Origin: Ignavibacteriales bacterium
GTDB taxonomy: Bacteria; Bacteroidota; Ignavibacteria; Ignavibacteriales; Melioribacteraceae
Direction of reading: 5' to 3'
DNA length: 64,000 bases
Assembly (NCBI GenBank): GCA_026390775.1
Contig: JAPLFF010000003.1
Coordinates: 434,001-498,000, forward strand
How positions within the stretch are numbered: position 1 is the stretch's first letter; each line of letters begins with the position of its first letter. Of the stretch, positions 19,532 through 27,339 are shown piece after piece. The translations under genes were made by a program, and so were the position numbers. The notes below the pieces were generated by a model. That model was not told the DNA's origin. It worked only from the letters and a program-made list of their open reading frames with translations, and searched no databases.

Positions 19532-21160
19532 ATGGCTAATGAAATAGCCGTGAAAAATTTTTATCAGCAGAGTACAAACAAACATACCGGAATTCTTTCC
19601 TGGTTGTTGACAAAAGACCACAAGAGAATTGGCCTGATGTACATGATGGCGATTATGACATTCTTTGTCGTTGGAATGATCATCGGGTTACTGATGCGGC
19701 TGGAATTGATAGCACCGGGCCGCACGATTATGGGTGCACAGACTTACAATACATTATTCACTCTGCACGGAGTGATAATGATTTTCTTGTTTATCATTCC
19801 GGGTCTTCCGGCTATTTTCGGAAATTTCTTTTTACCGATTCAAATCGGTGCGGCTGATGTTGCATTCCCAAGATTGAATTTGCTTTCGTGGTATATTTAT
19901 ATGATCGGTGCAACATTGGTTCTTGTTTCACTTTTTCTTCCGGGCGGACCGATTGATACAGGGTGGACATTTTACATTCCATATAGTATTAGGAGCTCGA
20001 CAAATGTTTCGATGGCATTATTTGCGGCATTTGTACTTGGGTTCTCTTCCATTCTAACCGGAATAAATTTTATAACAACAGTTCATAGATTACGCGCTCC
20101 CGGAATGGGATTTTTTAAAATGCCGTTGTTTGTTTGGGCAACTTATGCTACTGCTTGGATCCAAATTATTGCTACACCGGTTATTGCAATTACAATTTTG
20201 CTAGTGATAATCGAACGGGCATTTGGTGTGGGGATATTTGATCCTGCTCTTGGCGGCGATCCGATTTTATTCCAGCACATGTTCTGGATCTATTCACATC
20301 CGGCTGTGTACATAATGATCTTACCGGCAATGGGTGTGGTCTCGGAAATTATTCCTACATTTTCTAGAAGAACGATTTTTGGATATAAACAAATTGCGTA
20401 TTCATCGTTAGCAATTGCGTTTATCGGATACCTTGTTTGGGCGCATCATATGTTCAGCAGCGGAATGAGCGATACGGCACGATGGATTTTTTCTTTACTC
20501 ACATTCATTGTTGCGCTGCCCAGCGGAGTTAAAATATTTAATTGGGTAGCTACAATGTATAAAGGTTCTATTGATCCTCAACCGCCATTCTTATGGGTCA
20601 TGAATTTTATTTTTCTTTTTTCAATCGGCGGATTAACCGGACTCGTTCTAGGTTCGCTTGCAACCGATATCCATCTTACCGATACTTATTTTGTAGTGGC
20701 GCATTTCCATTATGTTATGTTTGGAGGAACTGGTACAATCTTTTTTGCCGCACTTCATTATTGGTTTCCAAAAATGTTCGGTAGAATGTATAATATGAAA
20801 TTTGCACGCATTGCAGTTGTATTATACTTTATTGGATTTAACATGCTCTACTTCCCAAAATTTATTATGGGTTATATGGGAATGCCGAGAAGATATTACG
20901 ATTATCTACCGCAGTTCACACCTTATCAGAGAATTTCTACAATAGGTTCATGGATTTTAGTTGGAACGATATTTTTCATTTTTGGATACTTAATTCATGC
21001 ATTAAGAAAAGGAAAGAAAGCTACATCAAATCCTTGGGGTGGTGTTACATTGGAGTGGCACATTCCATCTCCGCCGCCGTTAGAAAATTTTGAAACTATT
21101 CCAACCGTTACGCATGAACCATACGATTTCAGCCAGCTTAAGGAGATGAAGAATGAGTGA
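19532..21160 (+). CDS. ctaD: Cytochrome c oxidase subunit I, A2 type
   Basis: Catalytic haem-copper subunit with twelve expected membrane helices in 542 aa. CuB ligands are the histidine of FWIYSHPAVYIMILPAMG and the pair in WAHHMFSSGM; haem ligands lie in HLTDTYFVVAHFHYVMFGG. The glutamate of the A1-type HPEV motif is replaced by alanine and preceded by YS (YSHPAV), the signature of A2-type oxidases such as the Rhodothermus caa3 enzyme. The ATG follows the sco stop with no gap. The 3' end overlaps the subunit III gene by eight bases. Confidence 0.96.
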   Translation: MANEIAVKNFYQQSTNKHTGILSWLLTKDHKRIGLMYMMAIMTFFVVGMIIGLLMRLELIAPGRTIMGAQTYNTLFTLHGVIMIFLFIIPGLPAIFGNFFLPIQIGAADVAFPRLNLLSWYIYMIGATLVLVSLFLPGGPIDTGWTFYIPYSIRSSTNVSMALFAAFVLGFSSILTGINFITTVHRLRAPGMGFFKMPLFVWATYATAWIQIIATPVIAITILLVIIERAFGVGIFDPALGGDPILFQHMFWIYSHPAVYIMILPAMGVVSEIIPTFSRRTIFGYKQIAYSSLAIAFIGYLVWAHHMFSSGMSDTARWIFSLLTFIVALPSGVKIFNWVATMYKGSIDPQPPFLWVMNFIFLFSIGGLTGLVLGSLATDIHLTDTYFVVAHFHYVMFGGTGTIFFAALHYWFPKMFGRMYNMKFARIAVVLYFIGFNMLYFPKFIMGYMGMPRRYYDYLPQFTPYQRISTIGSWILVGTIFFIFGYLIHALRKGKKATSNPWGGVTLEWHIPSPPPLENFETIPTVTHEPYDFSQLKEMKNE

Positions 21161-21776
21161 TCATCAAGAAGCTGCTGTTCATCAAGTTCATCGTGATGAT
21201 GCTGGTGCAAGAATGGGAATGTGGCTTTTCCTTTTTACCGAAGTACTTTTATTCGGTGGAATGTTTTTAGTTTACGCTGTTTACCGTTATCAATATCCTG
21301 ATCAATTTCATCTTGCTGCGAAGGAACTGAATACAACTTTGGGTACGCTGAATACAATTATTCTTATAACAAGCAGTTTGACAGTTGCACTTTCGATCGC
21401 AGCTCTACAGAAAGGGAATAAATTTCTTTCGCTGATTCTTCTTTCTGCAACTTTATTATTTGCTCTGATGTTCATGGTAATCAAATATTTTGAGTGGACA
21501 GCCAAAATATCACATGGAATTTATCCCGGATCGCCTGAACTATTAACTAAACCCAATGGGCAAATTCTTTTCTTCGGTTTATATTATGTGATGACCGGCT
21601 TGCATGGTCTTCATGTTTTGGTCGGAATGGTTGTAATCTCTTTCATGATCGTATTCATTGCAAGAGATAAAGTTACTCCTGATAATTATGTGAAGCTGGA
21701 GAACTCAGGTTTATACTGGCACTTAGTAGATCTAATTTGGATTTTCTTATTCCCACTTTTCTACTTAATTCAATAA
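21153..21776 (+). CDS. ctaE: Cytochrome c oxidase subunit III
   Basis: Membrane subunit of the oxidase; 207 aa, the short bacterial five-helix form. MGMWLFLFTEVLLFGGMFLVYAVYR and the C-terminal FGLYYVMTGLHGLHVLVGM with GLYWHLVDLIWIFLFPLFYL are diagnostic. A histidine-rich N-terminus (MSDHQEAAVHQVHRDDAG) is on the cytoplasmic side. The ATG lies inside the end of the subunit I gene. Confidence 0.95.
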   Translation: MSDHQEAAVHQVHRDDAGARMGMWLFLFTEVLLFGGMFLVYAVYRYQYPDQFHLAAKELNTTLGTLNTIILITSSLTVALSIAALQKGNKFLSLILLSATLLFALMFMVIKYFEWTAKISHGIYPGSPELLTKPNGQILFFGLYYVMTGLHGLHVLVGMVVISFMIVFIARDKVTPDNYVKLENSGLYWHLVDLIWIFLFPLFYLIQ

Positions 21777-21786
21777 AGGAAGATTC

Positions 21787-22071
21787 ATGAGCGGAAACAA
21801 TAAACACCATATTAGTTACGGAACATATATAATAGTTTGGCTTGCGCTGCTTGCGTTTACATCACTTACAGTAACGATCGCCGGTGTAAATTTGGGAAGA
21901 TATACTTTATTTATTGCATTATTGATCGCTGCAATAAAATCCGCACTGGTTATAAATATTTTTATGCATATAAAATTTGACGAACCGATCTTCAAAGTAT
22001 TTCTTGGAATAAGCGGCTCTACTTTATTTATAATTTTTCTCTTAACATTTTTTGATTACATCTATCGTTGA
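21787..22071 (+). CDS. ctaF: Cytochrome c oxidase subunit IV, prokaryotic type
   Basis: Small membrane subunit of 94 aa with three hydrophobic helices: YIIVWLALLAFTSLTVTIAG, YTLFIALLIAAIKSALVINIFMHIKFD and FLGISGSTLFIIFLLTFFDY. The segment AAIKSALVINIFMHIK is typical of COX4_pro proteins. GGAAGATTC precedes the ATG. It stabilises the oxidase in known systems; no catalytic role is expected. Confidence 0.88.
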   Translation: MSGNNKHHISYGTYIIVWLALLAFTSLTVTIAGVNLGRYTLFIALLIAAIKSALVINIFMHIKFDEPIFKVFLGISGSTLFIIFLLTFFDYIYR

Positions 22072-22079
22072 GGAATTAA

Positions 22080-22715
22080 ATGGGTTTTGGTCCAACTACA
22101 CATACTGATTCAGTTGATTTTGTGATGTTATATATTGTTGCTATTTCCGTAGTTCTTCTTCTGGGAATTACGGCGACAATGATCTATTTCGTTTTCAAAT
22201 TCAATAGAAAGAAAGGACACGCCCCTGTTGATATTCACGGCAATATTCTTCTTGAAGTAGTATGGATCGTTATTCCAACATTACTTGTCCTTTCAATGTT
22301 TTATTTCGGCTATTCAAGTTTTAGGGAGATAAGAGATATTCCGGCAAATCCTTACACAGTTAAAGTAACCGCAAGGATGTGGCAGTTTTCTTTCGAATAT
22401 AAGAACGGGAAAAAAGCAGATACACTTTATGTACCTGTAAACACCGGAATAGATTTAGAGATGCAGTCAATGGATGTGAACCATGCTTTTTATATTCCTG
22501 CATTTAGAATTAAAGAAGATATTCTTTATGGTAAAACAACGCATTTATATTTTACACCTAAGATAGTCGGTGATTATGATGTAGCATGTGCGGAGTATTG
22601 CGGATTGAATCATTCAGCTATGTATACAAAAGTAAAAGTTTTACAAGACAATGATTTTTACAAATGGTTAGAACGCCCCGGTGTTCCTTTAACAAAAATT
22701 CAAACGAATAATTGA
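22080..22715 (+). CDS. ctaC: Cytochrome c oxidase subunit II, CuA protein without haem domain
   Basis: 211 aa with two N-terminal helices (VMLYIVAISVVLLLGITATMIYF; LEVVWIVIPTLLVLSMFYFGY) and a periplasmic cupredoxin domain. CuA ligands are seen in CAEYCGLNHSAM plus the upstream DVNHAFYIP histidine. The protein ends shortly after this motif, so unlike caa3 oxidases it carries no fused cytochrome c. The subunit order I-III-IV-II in the operon is also unlike the common II-I-III order. Confidence 0.95.
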   Translation: MGFGPTTHTDSVDFVMLYIVAISVVLLLGITATMIYFVFKFNRKKGHAPVDIHGNILLEVVWIVIPTLLVLSMFYFGYSSFREIRDIPANPYTVKVTARMWQFSFEYKNGKKADTLYVPVNTGIDLEMQSMDVNHAFYIPAFRIKEDILYGKTTHLYFTPKIVGDYDVACAEYCGLNHSAMYTKVKVLQDNDFYKWLERPGVPLTKIQTNN

Positions 22716-22722
22716 GCAATAA

Positions 22723-23607
22723 TTGTTTCATCAATTGAAAAAACATATTGGAATAATTTTAGAACTCGGCAAAGTTAAAATAACTTCCTTTGTTGCAGTT
22801 TCTACATCGGTAGGGTACATTTTACATTCCGGAAAGTTTGAATGGACTCTGCTGTTTATTGTGATCGGAGTATTCTTATTAGCTTGTGGTTCATCCGCGT
22901 TGAATCATTATCAAGAAAGAGATCTTGATGCACAAATGGAACGAACGAAGGGGAGACCGATACCTTCGGGAAGAGTTACACCTTTCTATGCAGTTGTTGT
23001 TTCGTTCTTGTTGGCAATCATTGGTTTGGCGATAATTTATTTCTCATCAAACTTAACAGCGTTAATACTTGGTTTTATTGCGTTGATCTGGTACAATATA
23101 ATTTATACTCCGTTGAAAAAAAGATTTGCGCTTGCTGTTGTCCCGGGTTCTGTCATAGGCGCTCTTCCGCCAATGATAGGCTGGACTGCTTCAGGAGGAA
23201 ATGTATTTGATATGAAGATATTATCACTTGCATTATTCTTTTTCATCTGGCAGATACCGCATTTTTGGCTCTTGCTTTTACTTCACAGTAAAGATTATGA
23301 GAAAGCCGGATTTCCGACACTTACAAAAATATTTAATGAACTTCAGCTTGGAAGAATAACTTTTATTTGGATTGCCGCACTCGTTACAAGTTGTTTGTTG
23401 ATTCCTTTCTTTAACGTATCATCAAGTTACTATGTTCTAATAATTTTGTTTCTGCTGGGTGTTTGGTTGATGTGGAAAACGAGAGGAATATTATCAGATT
23501 ATCTTGAAAGGATAATTTTCAGAAAAGCTTTCTTGAGTATTAACTTATATGTCTTAGCTGTTGTTTTGATTATCTCTATTGATAAATTATTTCTTAAAGT
23601 ATTATAA
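22723..23607 (+). CDS. ctaB: Protohaem IX farnesyltransferase (haem O synthase)
   Basis: UbiA-family membrane enzyme that farnesylates haem b to haem O, precursor of the oxidase haem. The 294-aa product has the first Mg/diphosphate motif in LNHYQERDLDAQMERTKGR and the second region YTPLKKRFALAVVPGSVIGALPP. About nine helices are expected. The start is TTG 22723, seven bases after the subunit II gene; there is no better ATG. ctaA (haem A synthase) is not visible in the window. Confidence 0.94.
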   Translation: MFHQLKKHIGIILELGKVKITSFVAVSTSVGYILHSGKFEWTLLFIVIGVFLLACGSSALNHYQERDLDAQMERTKGRPIPSGRVTPFYAVVVSFLLAIIGLAIIYFSSNLTALILGFIALIWYNIIYTPLKKRFALAVVPGSVIGALPPMIGWTASGGNVFDMKILSLALFFFIWQIPHFWLLLLLHSKDYEKAGFPTLTKIFNELQLGRITFIWIAALVTSCLLIPFFNVSSSYYVLIILFLLGVWLMWKTRGILSDYLERIIFRKAFLSINLYVLAVVLIISIDKLFLKVL

Positions 23608-23608
23608 C

Positions 23609-23621
23609 CCGCCAGAGGCGG
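23609..23621. repeat. Short GC-rich inverted repeat CCGCC-AGA-GGCGG
   Basis: A perfect 5-bp stem with a 3-base loop between ctaB and the next gene. It stands out from the AT-rich surroundings. It lacks a T-run, so it is more likely a dispersed palindromic repeat than a terminator. Confidence 0.45.
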
Positions 23622-23637
23622 ATAAATCGGATGTACA

Positions 23638-24975
23638 ATGGAATTTTTAGATAAAGCAATATTACCTCAATCAGCTCATCATATGGTCTTGATCAAATAT
23701 TTGATCGTGGTTGCATTTGTTATTCTGATCCCTTATTTGAGTTTACTGTTTGGTAATCTGGCATACTCGCTTTATTTCAGAAAGAGAGGTATTAAAGAGA
23801 ATAATGAAAATTTCTACAAACTCTCTGAAGACTTGATTGAAATGATCACGTTTAACAAAAGCGTGGCTTTTGCTTTAGGAATTGTACCGATGTTGAGTTT
23901 AATATTTGGGTTTGCTCAATTGCTCAATCAGACAAACGCAAGTGTGCATGGGTATCTTTTCATTTCTCTTCTATTTTTGTTCACTGCACTCTTGTTGATT
24001 TATTATTATAAAAATGGTTTTCTTTTCAAAGTAAAAGTAAGTGATGAAAGCCCTAGCCTGACAGACATTGAAAAAAACAGAATTGCAAAACAAGAAAGAG
24101 CAGTAAAGATTTTTGGTAAGTCGGGTAAGTATGGTATTACTTTACTTCTAATCTCGATCTATATATTCTGTGGTGCTATACAATTATCATTCGATACAGA
24201 AAGATGGGAGAGTGTAGGCAACATTGCTGAAATGGTTTTTTCTTTTAACGCATTAGTTGGTTTCGTACAATTTATTTTATCTGCTTTCTTAATTACTTCA
24301 GCAATGATCTTATACCGTTACTTTAAAACTAATTCGGAAGTTTCTAATTATAGTGATGAATTTAAGAGTTACATCAGAGATTTTGTTTTATTGAGAGGAT
24401 TATTGGCATCCATAATTCTTCTGTTGTTCGTTGTCTTATCAGTAATGATGAGATCAAAGTTGTCGCTCTCATACGGTGTATTCGGTTATTCAGTTTTTGC
24501 ACTTTGCTTGATCTTAATTGTGTCCAGTTTGTTTTATGTAATGCTGAAAGAATCGAGTACAAAATATAATTCTGCAGTAATCTATTTAATTATAGTTGCA
24601 GTGTTTGTTCTTATTATACGCGATCAATATTCATTTGATGTAAGTACTAAAAAACAATATGCAATTCTAGCCGCTAACTACGAAACATATCAAACTAAAA
24701 TAAATGAAGGACTTGGGATCGGTGTTGCAGCAATAAGCGGTGCTGATATTTACAACGGAAGATGCATAGCTTGCCATAACTTCGATAAAAGAATAGTTGG
24801 ACCTCCGTACAATTCAACAATGCCTAAATATGAGGGGAAGAAAGATCTTCTTGTAAAATATATTTTGAATCCTACCAAAGTTAATCCAGAATATCCTTCA
24901 ATGCCTAACCAAGGTTTAAAACCGAACGAAGCAGATGCTGTTGCTGAGTATCTTCTTACAACTTATAAAAAATAA
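23638..24975 (+). CDS. Polytopic membrane protein with C-terminal cytochrome c domain
   Basis: 445 aa. Residues 1-345 hold about eight or nine hydrophobic helices in a fold I do not recognise, with an HH pair near residue 15. The C-terminal 95 residues form a class I cytochrome c: GRCIACHNFDKRIVGPP, then a distal Met in YPSMPNQGL and VAEYLLTTYKK. The haem domain should be periplasmic. As last gene of the respiratory operon it may give or take electrons beside the oxidase. Whether the membrane part binds haem or quinone is unknown. Confidence 0.8.
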   Translation: MEFLDKAILPQSAHHMVLIKYLIVVAFVILIPYLSLLFGNLAYSLYFRKRGIKENNENFYKLSEDLIEMITFNKSVAFALGIVPMLSLIFGFAQLLNQTNASVHGYLFISLLFLFTALLLIYYYKNGFLFKVKVSDESPSLTDIEKNRIAKQERAVKIFGKSGKYGITLLLISIYIFCGAIQLSFDTERWESVGNIAEMVFSFNALVGFVQFILSAFLITSAMILYRYFKTNSEVSNYSDEFKSYIRDFVLLRGLLASIILLLFVVLSVMMRSKLSLSYGVFGYSVFALCLILIVSSLFYVMLKESSTKYNSAVIYLIIVAVFVLIIRDQYSFDVSTKKQYAILAANYETYQTKINEGLGIGVAAISGADIYNGRCIACHNFDKRIVGPPYNSTMPKYEGKKDLLVKYILNPTKVNPEYPSMPNQGLKPNEADAVAEYLLTTYKK

Positions 24976-25155
24976 TTTGTTTACTCAGAAAAAGATATCC
25001 CATCATAGACCGGATAATTTATTTTATGAATCTGAATATTTTATTCTTATTTTCGATCAGCCAAATATAAATTAGCAAAGACCGTGAGAAAGGATAAAAG
25101 TTATTTCCAGTACATTATAGCTGTAGATTCTCACTATTCAGAAAATCATTTCTGG

Positions 25156-25179
25156 TTGTCAAGGACCACTCCTTGACAA
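25156..25179. repeat. Hairpin 1, 10-bp stem, loop CCAC
   Basis: TTGTCAAGGA (25156-25165) pairs perfectly with TCCTTGACAA (25170-25179). The core GTCAAGG is shared with the second hairpin 14 bases further on. The structure is REP-like; no T-run follows. Confidence 0.65.
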
Positions 25180-25193
25180 GAGTAACAGTAATT

Positions 25194-25217
25194 CAGTCAA
25201 GGTATGGACCTTGACTG
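25194..25217. repeat. Hairpin 2, 10-bp stem, loop ATGG
   Basis: CAGTCAAGGT (25194-25203) pairs perfectly with ACCTTGACTG (25208-25217). Stem length, loop length and core match hairpin 1 while the ends differ by compensating changes, which suggests two copies of a dispersed palindromic element. Confidence 0.65.
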
Positions 25218-25332
25218 CCACACAAAGATAATACAAGGATGAGCATAATTGCCGGAACGAATTTTATACGGCAATCAAAATTGTTGAGTTTGATATGTTC
25301 ACATCTTCGATAAATAACAAGCGAGGATTGCC

Positions 25333-26616
25333 ATGCAAAAAATCTTGTTAAATGAATCTGAAAAACCGACAAAGAAGCATTACCAGATCTTAATTATGAG
25401 CTGGGCAGGATGGGTATTCGATTTTTATGATCTTGTTCTTTACACTTTTCTTTTGATACCGATCGGAAAGGAATTGCACCTCAGCGATGTTGCACTTTCA
25501 TTCGTATTAGGTTCATCGCTTGCAGCAACTGCATTAGGAGGAGTTTTATTTGGAATTCTTTCCGATAAAATCGGTCGGCGAACGGTTCTTCAATTGACAA
25601 TTTTAGTCTACAGTATCGGAACATTCTTATGCGGATTATCATTTAGTCTTTTCACTCTTGTCATTTTCAGAATAATAACCGGTTTAGGAGTTGGCGGTGA
25701 ATGGGCAACCGGGCAAACATATGTGGGTGAAACTTTTCATGCAAAGATGAGAGGAAAATATTGCGCGTTCATGCAAACCGGTGCGCCAATCGGCGTTGCT
25801 CTTGCCTCAGTGGTTGGCGGATTAATCGCTCCGATGGTCGGCTGGCGGATCTGTTTTTTCGTTTCAGTTCTACCGGCTTTGCTTGTAATATTTATTAGAA
25901 AACACTTGCCGGAATCGGATTTATGGGAAGAACGGAAAAAAATCATTTCCGGTAAACAGATTTCCGAAAATGAAATCATTACTGAAACTGAAAACAAATT
26001 TGTACTACTGTTTTCAAAACAGTATAGAAGACTTTTCATTCAAGCATTGATACTGGCAATTTTCGATATGTCCGCTTACTGGTTCACATATTCTTGGTTG
26101 CCGGGATATCTTCATCAGCAAAGACAATTCTCTCTCACGAAATCAGCCTTGTGGATTTTGGTAACTCAAGCCGGTGGGTTCATCGGTTATTTTATATTCG
26201 GGTATATTGCCGATCATTTTGGCAGACGACCTGCATATTCGATCTACTCGGTTATTATGGCGGCGGGATTGATTATGATTACCATTATGTGGGATGTGAT
26301 AGTTTCCGTTCCGCTCGTGATCTTAGTATTCATGTTTTTGGTTGGATTCGGAACCGGTATGTTCGGCGGATTCGGTTCTCTCTTTTCCGAAATTTTTCCT
26401 ACGTCGATCAGAAATACAGCGATGGGTACTGCATTTAATCTTGCTAGAGGTGTTCAATTCTTTACACCTGTAGTAATTACTTTGATAGCCGCTAAATACG
26501 GATTGGGCGGAGGAATTTCACTTGCAGCGCTGTTTGCTTTGCTCACCGGAATATGGATTTGGACTTTTCCGGAAACTAAAGGTAAAGTGCTGACTGCTGT
26601 CGGCGTATCACTGTAA
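25333..26616 (+). CDS. MFS transporter, metabolite:H+ symporter (SHS/NanT-like)
   Basis: 427 aa, about twelve membrane helices. SWAGWVFDFYDLVLYTFLLIPI and GILSDKIGRRTVLQL are typical of the sialate/aromatic-acid type of MFS symporters, as is RIITGLGVGGEWATGQTYVGE. A cytoplasmic loop of about 35 residues lies in the middle. The ATG follows GAGGATTGCC. The substrate is not known; a link with the molybdenum hydroxylase genes 245 bases downstream is only suggested by position. Confidence 0.85.
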   Translation: MQKILLNESEKPTKKHYQILIMSWAGWVFDFYDLVLYTFLLIPIGKELHLSDVALSFVLGSSLAATALGGVLFGILSDKIGRRTVLQLTILVYSIGTFLCGLSFSLFTLVIFRIITGLGVGGEWATGQTYVGETFHAKMRGKYCAFMQTGAPIGVALASVVGGLIAPMVGWRICFFVSVLPALLVIFIRKHLPESDLWEERKKIISGKQISENEIITETENKFVLLFSKQYRRLFIQALILAIFDMSAYWFTYSWLPGYLHQQRQFSLTKSALWILVTQAGGFIGYFIFGYIADHFGRRPAYSIYSVIMAAGLIMITIMWDVIVSVPLVILVFMFLVGFGTGMFGGFGSLFSEIFPTSIRNTAMGTAFNLARGVQFFTPVVITLIAAKYGLGGGISLAALFALLTGIWIWTFPETKGKVLTAVGVSL

Positions 26617-26623
26617 TGATTTT

Positions 26624-26782
26624 ATGAAACTTCCTCCAACCGAGAGATTCAATAGCTGCGTCAATGCATACATTAAGTATTTTCTTTTTTTAATATTTCT
26701 TTCTACTTCTATAGTTGCACTAAAGCTTCCTCCTATTGGAAGTGGGCGCGAGTTTTTAGAATATGGTATTCTTACGGGTTAA
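26624..26782 (+). other. Possible small membrane ORF, weak
   Basis: An open frame of 52 codons with one hydrophobic stretch (YFLFLIFLSTSIVAL) between the MFS and hydroxylase genes. There is no ribosome binding site and no similarity I recognise, so it may be chance or the remnant of a longer gene. It is listed only because the gap otherwise holds nothing. Confidence 0.15.
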
Positions 26783-26861
26783 ATTATTTTATAATATTTT
26801 TACATTTATAATCATAGATTTTCAAAACTAATTAAATAAATCAATTCTCAAGGAGTTCGTT

Positions 26862-27329
26862 ATGTCTGAGCTCATCGAATTCAAACTTAACGGTAAAGCA
26901 GTTAAAGTAAACGCAGACGGTGAAAGAATGTTGTTATGGGTTCTTAGAACCGACTTCGGTTTAACCGGTACTAAGTACGGGTGCGGAGAAGGATTTTGCG
27001 GTGCCTGTACTGTTCTAATTAATAATAAAGCTGAACGTTCTTGCAGTATAGCAGTTAAAAGTGTTAAAGGGAAAGAAGTGCTTACGATTGAAGGATTAAT
27101 AAATAACGGCAAACTGCATCCTTTACAAAAAGCATTTGCAGAGAAAGATGCACTTCAATGCGGTTACTGCACACCGGGAATGATTATGAACGCTTACGGT
27201 TTACTAAAGAAGAAACCAAAATCGACTTACGACGAGATCATAAAAGAAATGGATGATAATTTTTGCAGATGTAGTGCTCATAAAAGAATTGTTGAAGCTA
27301 TTCAAACAGCATCAACTGAAATGAAGTAG
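26862..27329 (+). CDS. Molybdenum hydroxylase small subunit, 2x[2Fe-2S]
   Basis: 155 aa of the xanthine-dehydrogenase family, closest in form to IorA/QorS/nicotinate dehydrogenase small subunits. The plant-type cluster is CGEGFCGACTVLI with a further C in AERSCS; the second cluster is CGYCTPGM ... CRCSAH. It transfers electrons from the molybdenum site of the partner encoded 10 bases downstream. It has no signal peptide of its own, so export would rely on the Tat leader of the large subunit. CAAGGAG precedes the ATG. Confidence 0.92.
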   Translation: MSELIEFKLNGKAVKVNADGERMLLWVLRTDFGLTGTKYGCGEGFCGACTVLINNKAERSCSIAVKSVKGKEVLTIEGLINNGKLHPLQKAFAEKDALQCGYCTPGMIMNAYGLLKKKPKSTYDEIIKEMDDNFCRCSAHKRIVEAIQTASTEMK

Positions 27330-27339
27330 GAGGCATGAA

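Larger units (their letters stand above)
24976..25332. other. 357-base intergenic region with two hairpins
   Basis: No open frame or RNA gene is supported here. It marks the end of the respiratory operon and the start of the MFS gene. The only clear structure is the pair of similar hairpins listed separately; I found no TTTG/TAnnTTTG pair in front of the MFS gene. Confidence 0.6.
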
